Shown: positions 17,543 to 27,548, numbered from the stretch's first letter. The stretch: 64,000 nt of DNA from Thermococcus gammatolerans EJ3 (GCF_000022365.1 NC_012804.1:62001-126000); one strand, 5' to 3'. Numbers and translations: made by a program. The notes: generated from the letters alone by a model not told the origin.

Positions 17543-18431
17543 ATGAAGCGCTTGCTTTTGCCCTTCATTATTTTTGTGCTGGTCTTCGGGTCGCTGTTAG
17601 CTTACGACCACAGGGAATCATCATGCTTCAACTCACCAACCTGCGTGCTGGAGAGAGCCGGACTCGACAAAGAGAATCTGCTCCTAATCTACAAAGACCT
17701 AGCCGGATGGGTGGCTATAACCTACACGGACGGAACACTGAGGGAAGCCCAGGTAACCCTAAAGAGAGAATTCCCAACATCAAAAATCGTGGTCAACGAA
17801 CGGGCGGTGAAAACCGAGATAAACTACAGCCCGCTGGTGTTCTCAATCCGCCAAATCCCCCACTTCCCCCAAAGGGAGCAGTTCTTGGCGATAAAAGTGA
17901 ACGGTACTGTAACGGTGCTGAAGGGGGAAGAGCTGGAGCATGTTCTAAGAAACACCCCAAAGCTGGAAGGGATCCTTGAAAAATGCAACAACTGCACGTT
18001 AATATTCGGTGATAAGTCCAACCGCCCCGGAGTGGACAGAAATCCTCTGATCGGCGGTTACTTCGTGTTTCCGACAGAGGTCAAATGCGGGTACTCAACC
18101 TGGATAACGGTCGTCAAGGACGATAATTCTGCCGGCATTATTGCTGTTTATCCCCTTATGGGAGCTTGGTGGAAGCTTCAAACCCAAAAAGCAAACACCC
18201 TCTATCTGGGACCTTCCACCCCTTCCCATAATCTTGGACAGAATGTGCGAAGGCAGGGAGATCCTCATAAACGCATCAGGAGTCATTGTAAACCCTTTCC
18301 CGTCCAAACTGTTGGAGGAAGAAAAAGGCTTATGTCCGAGGGTGGACAAAATCACAATTTACCCCAACGGAACCGTCGAAACCCTCAAGTACATGAAAAA
18401 ATGTGTCCTCGCGCAGCGCGGCAAAAACTGA
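17543..18431 (+). pseudogene. Island paralogue 3, frameshifted
   Basis: It starts with GAGGTGATCTGGGA then ATG and an anchor (LLLPFIIFVLVFGSLLAY), like its two neighbours. Homology to paralogue 2 follows the first frame to about residue 205 (GIIAVYPLMG). It continues in the +1 frame from about 18160 (KPKKQTPSIWDLPPLP, NASGVIVNPFPSKLL, NGTVETLKY) and stops at 18431. The first frame itself runs on to 18496 as unrelated sequence. One extra base around 18155-18190 explains this. It may be a real mutation, a sequencing error or, less likely, programmed frameshifting. Confidence 0.65.
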
Positions 18432-18492
18432 GGAGGGAGAACGAGACGTGGAAAAAGATGAGCATGGGAACTCCTGCTGGAGGGAAGGAAAG

Positions 18493-19650
18493 CTAGGAAG
18501 GTACGTAGTCCTTCATCTCCACGAGTTCGGCGAGCCTTTTACCGCTGCCCAGTACTCTGAGGAACTCCAGGTAGGTGCCCTTGACGCGCTCAACTGAGGA
18601 AACGCTCACCCACTCATCGGCCCCGTGCCAGTTGCCGCCGATTGGGCCAAAGACTATCGTCGGGACTCCCAGATAGGTGCCGAAGTAGTTGAAGTCGCCG
18701 ACGCTCTTTCCGTAGATTTTCTCGGGAGTTCTGCCCCAGAGGATCGAATGGATCCGCGACATCATCGAGACGAACCTGTTGTTCTCGCGAACGAGGTATG
18801 GCAGCATCTCGGGGGTGGGGCGGGGGAATTTGGATATCTCCAGCTCCCCTCTCATCCCAACCTTCTCCGCGGCCTTTCTGAGCTCTCCAACGACCCTCTC
18901 CCAGTCCTCACCGATCACGACGTGCCTGTCGACTATCGCCTCGGCCTCCTCCGGAACGCTCAGCCCGTCCGCCTCGCCGTGGGCGTAGAGTGTGCAATAC
19001 GAACCGGAACCGAGACGGACGTGCTTCTTCGTCTTTATTCTCGGGAGGAACGCCAGGAGCTTGGACATTTCCTCAATCGCGTTTATTCCGTTCTCGGGCC
19101 GTGCGGCGTGCGCCTTCTTCCCCCTGACCCTCAACCGGATCACGTACCTGCCCCGAGCACCGAGCATCAGGTTCTCCCCGGTTGGCTCGGCTATGAGAAC
19201 GAGGTTCGCGTCCTTAACCTTGTTCTCCTCGATGAGCTTCCAGGCACCCCGGGAATAGCCCTCCTCGTCGACGACCGCCGTGAAGAGCACCGTAGGCCTT
19301 TTCCTCCGGGGGAGGTATGAGGCCTCAACGAAGGCTGCCATGAGCGCGGCGAGACCACCCTTCATGTCAGCACTTCCCAGGCCGTAGAAACGATCGCCGT
19401 CGAGCTCGCCCCACGGGTTTCTCGTCCAGCCCGAGCCAAGGCCGACGGTATCCATGTGACCGTTGAGAACGACGGTTAGCCTCTTTCCCTTGATCCGTGA
19501 TATAACGTTGCTACCAAAACCTTCGACCTCCTGATACTCAACGGAGAGCCCATGTTCCTCAAGAAACGAACCAATGAAGTTCGAAATTTTATCTTCCTCT
19601 CCAAAACGGGAGGGAATTGATACAAGTTTTTTTAGTAACTCTAACTCCAT
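18493..19650 (-). CDS. M20-family peptidase/deacylase (ArgE/DapE type)
   Basis: 385-residue zinc hydrolase related to acetylornithine deacetylase and succinyl-diaminopimelate desuccinylase. Metal-binding motifs are NGHMDTVG near residue 70, GLGSADMKGGLAA near 97 and VDEEGYSRGA near 133 with the catalytic Glu. The GNWHGADEWVS near residue 350 carries the last ligand His. The insert between about 180 and 290 is the usual dimerisation domain. The natural substrate is uncertain: an N-acyl amino acid or a dipeptide. ATG 19650 follows GGTGGGTG. It converges with the frameshifted paralogue, overlapping its run-on frame by four bases. Confidence 0.85.
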   Translation of the reverse strand: MELELLKKLVSIPSRFGEEDKISNFIGSFLEEHGLSVEYQEVEGFGSNVISRIKGKRLTVVLNGHMDTVGLGSGWTRNPWGELDGDRFYGLGSADMKGGLAALMAAFVEASYLPRRKRPTVLFTAVVDEEGYSRGAWKLIEENKVKDANLVLIAEPTGENLMLGARGRYVIRLRVRGKKAHAARPENGINAIEEMSKLLAFLPRIKTKKHVRLGSGSYCTLYAHGEADGLSVPEEAEAIVDRHVVIGEDWERVVGELRKAAEKVGMRGELEISKFPRPTPEMLPYLVRENNRFVSMMSRIHSILWGRTPEKIYGKSVGDFNYFGTYLGVPTIVFGPIGGNWHGADEWVSVSSVERVKGTYLEFLRVLGSGKRLAELVEMKDYVPS

Positions 19651-19846
19651 AACACCCACCGGTATAAAAATTGGAACTTAAAGTTTAAATATCTTTCTAA
19701 TCGTTGGGGCCTTTATCTCAGAGAATATACAATCCAGATTTCAGAAAAAGAAGAAATATACAGGAAAGAGTTCCAATGCTACAATGAAATCCAATAGGAG
19801 TACAGCAGTGTAGAGATTTCTCCGGAAAATTGGAAAACCATCAACC

Positions 19847-20890
19847 CTATCCTGCCAGATAGAGGGTCAGCGTCAGGTTAACCCCGCTCTTGGAGAGCTC
19901 AAGCCAGAAGGCACGGGACTCGCGAAGTTTTTTGCCAAGCTCACTCTGGGTCCCCATCTGATCGAGCATGTAATCGACCATCTCATCGCGGGTGATAGGC
20001 AGGTAGTAGTCGGCGTAACCAGGGAAAATGCCCTGCCAGAGGGATACCCAGTGATAGCGCTCCGATACACCTTCATCCGCTATTCTGGGGAGCGTGGGAT
20101 CGGGAACCACGTTGTACCTCAATTCAAAAGACCTTACGAGCTCCTCCGACATGGATTTGAGATCCCGCTCGCTCATGTTGTAGTCCTGTGCCAGAAAATC
20201 TCTCCAGGAGAGCTCGCTGTACCTTTCCATAACGATTCTGCCCCCTCTCCAGGAGAGCACATAGACGGTGGCGCGGGATATGTGGGCGGGATCATCAACG
20301 TAGAGCGCCCAGTGGCGGTAATAGGCCCCAAGATCCATAAGGGGCGGGTGCTGATCCGCAACGAGGTATCGGCCGTTTACAGATACGGCAGCGGTCAGGT
20401 GACCAACGTCTGAATCATTGAACTCTATCGAGAGAACGTAAACCGGGGAGTGGTTCATAACCAGGAGAAGCCCTGCGGTCAGTAGTGCGTAATCGCCGCA
20501 TATTCCCCTGCCCCGGGAGATGAACTCTGAGGGCGGTATGAACATCGGTTCAGTTCTGTTGCGATCGTAATTGAGGTGCTCGTCCTCCCAGGTAAGAACG
20601 TTCCATGCGGAGCTCACGGCGTCCTCTCCCTTGAGGGCAACGGAGATGTTCCTGAGCACGGAGAGTTCGTTAGGATCGTTGAGGTAGCGCTCAAAGGCCT
20701 CGGTTACGAGGTAGTCCTCAGCGCGGGACGCAACCCGCTCCCGAAGCCCCTCAAACTCATCAAGAACCGGGCGGGGGAGGTACTTCTTGGTTAGAGCGCC
20801 GTCGTTCAGGGAAACGTCAAGGGTAACCCCGAGGAGAAGCAGTACTAAAACCCATGATAGAAGCCGCATAGCCTTTGAGATTGCCCCCAT
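19847..20890 (-). CDS. Transglutaminase-like cysteine protease-fold protein, membrane-anchored
   Basis: 347 residues. An N-terminal hydrophobic segment (LLSWVLVLLLLGVTL) anchors an extracytoplasmic transglutaminase-like domain. The catalytic triad is visible: Cys131 in GRGICGDYALL, His164 in VGHLTAAV and Asp179 in LVADQHPP. Archaeal members are mostly uncharacterised and may be proteases or peptide ligases acting on surface proteins. The start has GGTG upstream. About 20 bases separate it from the tRNA-Tyr gene on the same strand. Confidence 0.8.
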   Translation of the reverse strand: MGAISKAMRLLSWVLVLLLLGVTLDVSLNDGALTKKYLPRPVLDEFEGLRERVASRAEDYLVTEAFERYLNDPNELSVLRNISVALKGEDAVSSAWNVLTWEDEHLNYDRNRTEPMFIPPSEFISRGRGICGDYALLTAGLLLVMNHSPVYVLSIEFNDSDVGHLTAAVSVNGRYLVADQHPPLMDLGAYYRHWALYVDDPAHISRATVYVLSWRGGRIVMERYSELSWRDFLAQDYNMSERDLKSMSEELVRSFELRYNVVPDPTLPRIADEGVSERYHWVSLWQGIFPGYADYYLPITRDEMVDYMLDQMGTQSELGKKLRESRAFWLELSKSGVNLTLTLYLAG

Positions 20891-20911
20891 CGAGAACACC
20901 GAGAATTCTGG

Positions 20912-20989
20912 TGGTCCCGCGGCCCGGATTTGAACCGGGGACCTGCGGATCTACAGTCCGCCGCCACTCCCAGGCTAGGCTACCGCGGG
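20912..20989 (-). tRNA. tRNA-Tyr (GTA)
   Basis: Acceptor arms CCCGCGG/CCGCGGG, anticodon loop CTGTAGA (anticodon GTA), T-arm GGTTCAAATCC and an encoded CCA end. A TATA element (TTTATAAACC on the minus strand, about 21026-21037) is in the right place. The reverse of this TATA may also serve the gene at 21068. Confidence 0.95.
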
Positions 20990-21067
20990 ACCCTACAGTT
21001 AGCCCGATCCATTATCCCCGGGGCAGGTTTATAAATTTTTCCCTCGGAGTACATGCGGTGGGAGAAG

Positions 21068-21637
21068 ATGAGGGAGCCGATAACCGTCGCGGTTCCTCTC
21101 GCGAAGAGGATGAGGGACGTCATGGTCACTGAAAAGCGTCTCCCGGGCGGGGACGAGGTTAGGGAATTCCTGAGGGAACTTGGGCTTGAGGAGCTCTACG
21201 CGGGAAAAGGGATAGCACTCTTCAGGAGCGGGGACGTTGTGGCGCTTCTGTTCCCGAGGGAGAGCTTAGTCGTTGACGTGATCCCGGCGAGCGGAGAGGT
21301 AAGCGACGCGCTTGAGATCATAGCTTACCACGACAGAAAGCTCAACTCTCTTATCCTTGAGATACTGCCTGCGAACGATCTGGAGTACGAGGGCAACATA
21401 GGGCTCGAGCCCGTGATAGTGAACCTCGAAACCGGTGAGCTCGAGAGCAATCCCGTTCTGGGCGACTTCGAGGAGGAAAAGGACGGCATCTACCTCGTCG
21501 TTGATAGGGAAACCCTCGAGCGCTGGAAGGAAAACGGAAACATCGAAACGTGTCCCCTCTGCGGCGGCGAACTCGCGTGGCGCGGGAAGAAGGCGGTCTG
21601 TCTGGACTGCGGTTACGGGGTTAAGGTTAAAGATTAA
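21068..21637 (+). CDS. Conserved protein with C-terminal zinc ribbon, unknown function
   Basis: 189 residues. The C-terminus has CPLCGGELAWRGKKAVCLDC, a treble-clef or zinc-ribbon pair. The N-terminal 140 residues form an alpha/beta domain with no motif I recognise. ATG 21068 follows GGTGGGAG; another in-frame ATG lies at 21053. A strong TATA (GGTTTATAAATTT, about 21026) shared with the divergent tRNA-Tyr drives it. The role is unknown; the zinc ribbon suggests nucleic-acid or protein binding. Confidence 0.6.
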   Translation: MREPITVAVPLAKRMRDVMVTEKRLPGGDEVREFLRELGLEELYAGKGIALFRSGDVVALLFPRESLVVDVIPASGEVSDALEIIAYHDRKLNSLILEILPANDLEYEGNIGLEPVIVNLETGELESNPVLGDFEEEKDGIYLVVDRETLERWKENGNIETCPLCGGELAWRGKKAVCLDCGYGVKVKD

Positions 21638-21670
21638 GTACCATGCCAACGAAGAATACACGGTGAGAGC

Positions 21671-21811
21671 ATGATAGTCAAGTTCGAGGTATATTTCGAC
21701 GGTGAGTACTGGTGTGCCAAAGGCATAGATGATGATATCTTCACCCAGGGGAAGACCCTCGATGAGCTTATGGAGAACATAAGGGAAGCCGTTGAAGTGC
21801 ACTTTTCTTGA
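21671..21811 (+). CDS. HicB-like small protein (antitoxin-type domain)
   Basis: 46 residues: a start of the type MIVKFEVYFDGEYWCAKGID, then TQGKTLDELMENIREAVE. This is the HicB N-terminal pattern of a short beta hairpin and a helix. No C-terminal DNA-binding domain and no HicA toxin gene are present beside it, so it is a solitary HicB-like protein. GGTGAG precedes the ATG, and the aldolase gene starts 12 bases after its stop, suggesting a shared transcript. Confidence 0.7.
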   Translation: MIVKFEVYFDGEYWCAKGIDDDIFTQGKTLDELMENIREAVEVHFS

Positions 21812-21823
21812 GAGGTGATTTCC

Positions 21824-22393
21824 ATGAGCCGAATAGCAAAACGCCAGCTCGTTCTCTACTCGAGGAAGGCCCACGAGCGCGGTTTAACTGCAGCTTTCGG
21901 CGGGAACCTGAGCGTCCGCGTCGGAAATTTGGTATTCATCAAGGCGACCGGAGCGGTTATGGACGAGATGACCGATGAGCAGGTGGCCGTGATAGACCTC
22001 AGCGGAAATCAGCTCTCGGACGTTAGGCCCTCCTCCGAGTACAGGCTTCATCTGGCCGTTTACAGGGTAAGGCCTGACGTTAAGGCAATAGCTCACCTCC
22101 ACCCTCCGTACTCGATAGTCGCCTCGACCCTGCTCAAGGGAGAACTGCCGATAATAACGCCCGAGGCCGAGATATACCTGAAGAGGATTCCAATTGCACC
22201 CTTCCGCCCGGCGGGCACAGAGGAGCTCGCGGAGGTCACGGCAGAAGCCTTGAAGGAGGCGGACGCGGTCTTGATGGCGAAGCACGGAATCGTGACCGTC
22301 GGAAAAAGCCTGAGGGAAGCTTTTTACAAGGCGGAGCTGGTCGAGGAGAGCGCCAAACTCTGGTACCTGAGGGGAAATGAGCGGAAAAATTAA
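21824..22393 (+). CDS. Class II aldolase/adducin family protein (FucA-like)
   Basis: 189-residue zinc-dependent aldolase related to L-fuculose-phosphate aldolase. GGNLSVRVG near residue 25 binds phosphate. HLHPP near residue 90 and KHG near residue 150 give the three zinc-ligand histidines, with PEAEIYL between them. Archaeal FucA-like enzymes can make or split sugar phosphates; the actual substrate is not evident. ATG 21824 follows GAGGTGATTT. Confidence 0.85.
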   Translation: MSRIAKRQLVLYSRKAHERGLTAAFGGNLSVRVGNLVFIKATGAVMDEMTDEQVAVIDLSGNQLSDVRPSSEYRLHLAVYRVRPDVKAIAHLHPPYSIVASTLLKGELPIITPEAEIYLKRIPIAPFRPAGTEELAEVTAEALKEADAVLMAKHGIVTVGKSLREAFYKAELVEESAKLWYLRGNERKN

Positions 22394-22397
22394 AGGC

Positions 22398-22649
22398 TCA
22401 CTTCACCTGCTCAAGGGCACCGAGAACCTCCCAGATGATGGTCCTCGTGTGCATGGGCATGTTGGGGTCTTCACTGATCTCCTCGAGGATGGCTATGGCA
22501 TCCGCCGCCCTGACGGCGGGCTCCTTGCTCTCATCCAAGAGAATCTCTATGGCCTGCTCGGCGGCGCGCCTTATGTTCCGGGGAACAACGGTGTCCTGAA
22601 CGACCTGCTCCTTGAGAACCTGCACGATCTGCTGAATCAGCTCGCTCAT
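22398..22649 (-). CDS. UPF0147 family protein
   Basis: 83-residue, entirely helical protein. It matches the archaeal UPF0147 family ([18 protein letters not shown], then [20 protein letters not shown]). The function is unknown. It converges on the aldolase gene with a four-base gap. The start has GGGGGTGATAG upstream. Confidence 0.88.
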   Translation of the reverse strand: MSELIQQIVQVLKEQVVQDTVVPRNIRRAAEQAIEILLDESKEPAVRAADAIAILEEISEDPNMPMHTRTIIWEVLGALEQVK

Positions 22650-22848
22650 TCTATCACCCCCTTCCGATTATCCTAAAGAATTGTTACTAAAACCTCCCCG
22701 GCTTATCTTAAGCTTTCCTAACTAAAAAGCTTTTCGGTTGAGTGATCTTCTATAGCCGGGCCAAGCTTTTTTGGGTTTGTAAAACTCAAAATGGACCAAA
22801 AACAATATAAACGCAACGGCACCTAAAAGCCAATCGGTGGTATCAACA

Positions 22849-23610
22849 ATGGACGGGAAAATTATCGGTGGGCTTTTGGTTTTAATGCTGGCTGCCGCGG
22901 TTGCCTCCAGCGGTTGCATCAGTGGCGGCTCAAAGGAGAAGGTTTTGGTCGTTGGGACCAGCGCCGACTTTCCGCCGTTCGAGTATAAAGACCCGCAGAC
23001 CGGGAACATAACGGGCTTTGACATAGAACTCATCAAGATGGTGGCCAAAAAAGCGGGCTACGACAAAGTTGAGATAAAGGACATGGACTTCGATTCCCTA
23101 ATCCCGGCCCTTCAGACAGGGAAGGTTGACGTCGTAATAGCCGGAATGACCATAACCGAGAAGCGCAAGCAGGTCGTTGATTTCAGCATTCCCTACTGGA
23201 AGGCGGATCAGGCCGTCGTCGTCAGGAAGGACTCAAGCATCACGGTCAGCTCCCTTGACGACCTGAAGGGTAAGGTGATAGGCGTCGAAAAGGGAACAAC
23301 CGGCGCGATTTACATTAAGGACAACCTCGGGGATCAGGTCACGCTCAAGGAGTACAACAGCTACGTCGCGGCGCTTCAGGCCCTCCTGAACGGTCAGGTT
23401 GACGTCCTCGTCATAGACTCGCCCGTTGCCAACATGTTCACCAACAAGTACGACGTCAAGGTTGTCTACACAATAAACACGAACGAGCACTACGGAATAG
23501 CTGTTAAGAAGGGCAACAAGGAGCTCCTCGACAAGATAAACAAGGCCCTCCAGGATATCATGAACTCGCCCGATTGGAACAAGCTCGTTGAGAAGTACTT
23601 TGGAAGCTGA
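22849..23610 (+). CDS. Polar amino acid ABC transporter, substrate-binding lipoprotein
   Basis: 253 residues. The signal peptide ends in the lipobox ASSGC (Cys near residue 22). A family 3 solute-binding fold follows: VVGTSADFPPFEY, GFDIELIKMVAKKAG, DVVIAGMTITEKRKQVVDFS and GVEKGTTGAIY. Such proteins bind glutamine, histidine, arginine or similar amino acids outside the membrane. It is the first gene of a four-gene transporter operon. ATG 22849 follows GGTGGTAT. Confidence 0.9.
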   Translation: MDGKIIGGLLVLMLAAAVASSGCISGGSKEKVLVVGTSADFPPFEYKDPQTGNITGFDIELIKMVAKKAGYDKVEIKDMDFDSLIPALQTGKVDVVIAGMTITEKRKQVVDFSIPYWKADQAVVVRKDSSITVSSLDDLKGKVIGVEKGTTGAIYIKDNLGDQVTLKEYNSYVAALQALLNGQVDVLVIDSPVANMFTNKYDVKVVYTINTNEHYGIAVKKGNKELLDKINKALQDIMNSPDWNKLVEKYFGS

Positions 23611-23640
23611 CCTCTTCTCTATTTTTTGGAGGTGCCACGC

Positions 23641-24316
23641 TTGATTACCTCCACGAGCGTTCCGTTAGACATTGCCCTCAGAATGCTCCTGAACGGTGCT
23701 AAAACGACGATAGTCCTGTCGGTGTTCTCGATCCTTCTCGGCCTTCTCATAGGTCTCCCCGTCGCACTGATGGAAACCTACGGGGGTAAAACCCTGAGGC
23801 GGGTCGCGATGGTTTACGAGGGGACGCTGAGGGGGATCCCACTCCTCGCGATATACTTCGTGATCTTCTACTCGATGCCGATGCTCATCGGTTTGGGGCT
23901 CTCACCGTTCTTAGCCGCCGTCGTCGGCCTTGGGATACGCTCATCGGCCTATCAATCCCAGATATTCAGGAGCGGCATACAGGCGGTTGATGAAGGGCAG
24001 ATAGAGGCGGCGCTCTCGCTCGGAATGAGCCAGTGGCAGATAATAAGGCACATCGTTCTTCCGCAGGCGCTGAGAATGTCTATTCCAGCCTGGATGAACG
24101 AGTACGTCATAGTCCTGAAGGACACGTCAATAGCACTGGCCCTCGGCATAGTGGAGCTCACGAGGCAGGCAACTTACCTCGTTTCGATCACGGCGGAGCC
24201 CTTCAGGTACTACGGACTGGCGGCGCTGTTCTACCTCGCGATGGTTCTGCCCCTGACTTACCTCGCGAACTGGATGGGTAAGAGGTACGGAATAAAGGGA
24301 ACCGGAGGGGCGATGG

Positions 24317-24330
<14 letters not shown>
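23641..24330 (+). CDS. Amino acid ABC transporter permease 1 (HisM/GlnP type)
   Basis: 229 residues with about five membrane helices. The family signature is seen as [15 protein letters not shown] and the EAA loop as [25 protein letters not shown] 23641 is the likely start, since GGAGGTG lies six bases upstream; an in-frame TTG at 23626 would place that site inside the gene. The gene overlaps the ATPase gene by 14 bases. It should pair with the second, frameshifted permease to form the channel. Confidence 0.85.
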
Positions 24331-25080
<750 letters not shown>

Positions 25081-25081
<1 letters not shown>

Positions 25082-25757
25082 TGGTCTGGGAAACGATAGC
25101 GCGGTACCTCCTTCACGGACTCGTCGTTACCCTGGAGCTCACGATCGTGGGCTTCATAGGCGGCTTCGCTTCGGGTTCCTCTTAGCTGTGGCCAGAACCT
25201 ACGGGGGGAGGCTTTCAAGGGCACTCTCGGCAACCTACATCGAGCTCATCAGGGGAACGCCAATGCTCCTCCAGCTCTACATAATCGGCTTCGGGCTCCC
25301 GCTTGTGATAAGGGACCACTTCCCGAACTTCGTCATGGATCCAACGGTGGCGGCGGCCCTAGGGATGGTCATCAACAGCGCGGCCTACCAGGCGGAGTAC
25401 ATAAGGGGTGCCTTCAACTCCATCGAGTACGGCCAGGTTGAGGCGGCCCTCTCACTGGGGATGACGAAATGGGAGATAATAAGGCACGTGATCTTCCCGC
25501 AGGCCTTCAGAATAATGCTCCCGAGCTGGACCAACGAGATGGTCTACCTGCTCAAGTACTCATCGCTGGCGATGCTCTTAGCTGTCCCGGAGCTGATGTA
25601 CGAGGCGAGCGTGGCAGCGTCCCAGACATTCCTCTACGCCCAGATATACCTCGTCGTCGCTGGGATCTACCTCGTTTTCGCCACCCTGATAATAGGGATA
25701 ATGAGGAAGGTGGAGCTCAAGCTCCACATACCGGGCGTCACCACGATAAAAAGGTAG
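25081..25757 (+). pseudogene. Amino acid ABC transporter permease 2, frameshifted near the start
   Basis: The coupled ATG at 25081 reads VWETIARYLLHGLVVTLELT, then GFIGGFA, before stopping at 25183. One base inserted near 25170 would give GFAFGFLLAVARTYGG. It would then join the long frame that contains LIRGTPMLLQLYIIGFGL and the EAA loop [22 protein letters not shown]. The gene is otherwise intact, so either a recent frameshift or a sequencing error is likely. If real, the transporter could only work with permease 1 as a homodimer or with a restart downstream. Confidence 0.75.
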
Positions 25758-25760
25758 GCG

Positions 25761-26300
25761 TCAGTACTCCACGCCCCTCCTCGCTATCACACCCCTCTGG
25801 TAGGGGTGCTTTATTTCCCTCATCTCAGTAACGTAGTCTGCCAGCTCGAAGAGCTCCTCAGGGCAGTAGCGGCCCGTCAGGACGAGCTCGGTGTGGGGTG
25901 CTTTGCTTTTTATCAGCTCCCTGACCTCCCCAACGTCCAGCATGTTGAAGCCGAGGGCGACGCAGACTTCGTCGACGATCACCAGATCCCACTCACCGCT
26001 TGAGGCGAGCTCCTTTGCCCTTGCGAGGGCCCTCTTTGCCGCCTCAATGTCCTCCTCCGTCGGTTTGCCGTGAACGAACTTCGGCAGGCCGAAGGACTCT
26101 ATCAAAGCTCCACACTCCTCTATCTTCTTCTGCTCCCCGTAGGCCTTCGGAGCCTTCATGAACTGAACTATCGCGACCTTTCCGCCGGAACCGAGCATTC
26201 TAACGGCCAGGCCAAAAGCGGCGGTAGTTTTTCCCTTCCCGTTGCCAGTGTAGATGTGCACCAGTCCGAGCTTGTCTTTCCAGGTCACGGACATCACCAT
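25761..26300 (-). CDS. Cob(I)alamin adenosyltransferase-type ATPase (CobO/BtuR-like)
   Basis: 179-residue P-loop protein. The GNGKGKTTAAFGLAVR motif near residue 20 and the VDEVCVALGFNML Walker B region near 115 are characteristic of corrinoid adenosyltransferases of the CobA/CobO family. It would transfer adenosine from ATP to cob(I)alamin for B12 salvage. ATG 26300 follows GGAGGAT; an ATG six bases later is possible. It converges with the permease gene after three bases. Confidence 0.85.
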   Translation of the reverse strand: MVMSVTWKDKLGLVHIYTGNGKGKTTAAFGLAVRMLGSGGKVAIVQFMKAPKAYGEQKKIEECGALIESFGLPKFVHGKPTEEDIEAAKRALARAKELASSGEWDLVIVDEVCVALGFNMLDVGEVRELIKSKAPHTELVLTGRYCPEELFELADYVTEMREIKHPYQRGVIARRGVEY

Positions 26301-26368
26301 GGATAAATCCTCCAACTCCTTAAAAAACCCTCGAAACCGTTAAAAATCAGCGGATCCAATCTGCAAAC

Positions 26369-27196
26369 ATGGTAATGATCCGCTCCCTCTGGTATTTTAT
26401 CAGAGATCTCACAGTCCTCATCCTCTCCCTCGGAATAGTCTTTCTCCTTCTCTCGATAGGCAAGAACACGAAGAAAAACCTCGGGAGCAGGTACTTCGTC
26501 CTGAGCTTCAACGTTCTCGTGGCCTCGTTCATCCTGGTGGCCATTGCCGAGTTCATCGGCGTCCTGCTGAGGACGGACGTGCTCTGGGGAAATAAGTTGA
26601 TGATGGATGTTAGATCGGTGATCCTGACCCTCGGGGCGGTTCTCCTCTTCGTCTCCTCCATAATGGTGTACCTGCCCTTCTCCCGCAACGAGTACACGAT
26701 AGTACCGATAGTCACCGAGCCCCTGAACCCTTCAATCTACGGGGCCTACTGGGGGGACGAGAAAGGGGCCTCAAAGGCCTTCGTCAGGCTCGTCAAAAGC
26801 CTCCACCTGCCGGCGATAGTGCTGAGCAGGGATCCGCCGGAGGTCTTCCGCTCCAAACTCGGCCTGAAGCTCGTTCCGGTCATCTGGATATCCAAGGTCA
26901 GCCACGAGGATGCAGTTGATCCGAGGAGGCTCCCCTACCTCCTCGACCGCATCCTCAACTTTCTAAAGTCCACCGAGACCGACAAGGTCGTTCACATCGA
27001 CTGCATTGAGTACCTGATGCTCGAGAACGGGGACGAGGCGATGCTCAAGTTCGTGACGAAGCTCAAGGATCTGGCGTCCCTGCACAGGGGGATAGTGATA
27101 ATCTCCATTGAAAAAAGTGCAATCGACGAGAGAACGTACCACGTGCTTGCCTCCGAGCTCAGACCCGTTGAAGAGCTTGAGAAGATGCTGGGATGA
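26369..27196 (+). CDS. DUF835 membrane protein
   Basis: 275 residues with three N-terminal membrane helices (about residues 7-30, 43-68, 82-103) and a cytoplasmic C-terminal DUF835-type domain. The VVHIDCIEYLMLENGDEAMLKFV segment resembles the KaiC/RecA-related core of that family without nucleotide motifs. No ribosome binding site is seen. A TATA candidate (GTTAAAAATC, about 26338) about 30 bases upstream suggests a leaderless transcript. Thermococcales carry many DUF835 genes of unknown role, possibly sensory. Confidence 0.75.
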   Translation: MVMIRSLWYFIRDLTVLILSLGIVFLLLSIGKNTKKNLGSRYFVLSFNVLVASFILVAIAEFIGVLLRTDVLWGNKLMMDVRSVILTLGAVLLFVSSIMVYLPFSRNEYTIVPIVTEPLNPSIYGAYWGDEKGASKAFVRLVKSLHLPAIVLSRDPPEVFRSKLGLKLVPVIWISKVSHEDAVDPRRLPYLLDRILNFLKSTETDKVVHIDCIEYLMLENGDEAMLKFVTKLKDLASLHRGIVIISIEKSAIDERTYHVLASELRPVEELEKMLG

Positions 27197-27338
27197 CATG
27201 GTGGAGGATTGGGATCCGCTTGAGCAACTTGTTAGTTAGGAGTGACTTCCGAGTACTTCAATATTCCGATGATCTTCTCCGATGCCCTTTGATTAGTTTG
27301 GGACTTGCAGATAAATCGTCCGCGTTGAGACACCTCAC

Positions 27339-27548
27339 AGAATCTTCAAGAGCCCGCCACACCTCAACGAGAGTTACCCGCTGAGGATTAAGATCAGGCC
27401 AATAAAGCTCGGCGAGCTCGACTTCAAGCCGCTGGTTCCAAAGCTGAAGTTCATCACCAACAAGAAGCGCTGGAGCGGCCACCTGATGGGCAAGGCGATG
27501 AGAGAAATCCCGGAGGAGGACTACCGGCTCATCGAAGGCCTGCTTTGA
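27339..27548 (+). pseudogene. EVE-domain (UPF0310) gene remnant
   Basis: 69 codons read [20 protein letters not shown], then [19 protein letters not shown] to the stop. This matches the C-terminal half of archaeal EVE-domain proteins such as the Pyrococcus UPF0310 protein, which bind modified bases in nucleic acids. The N-terminal half is missing, and the preceding 140 bases (27197-27338) show no EVE homology. The gene was truncated, probably when the repeat-rich region downstream was rearranged. Confidence 0.75.

Noticed and set aside
27240-27325. Minus-strand ASEKIIGILKYSEVTPN ending as a possible gene remnant
   Set aside because: It is too short and without a recognisable family, so it was not called as a feature.
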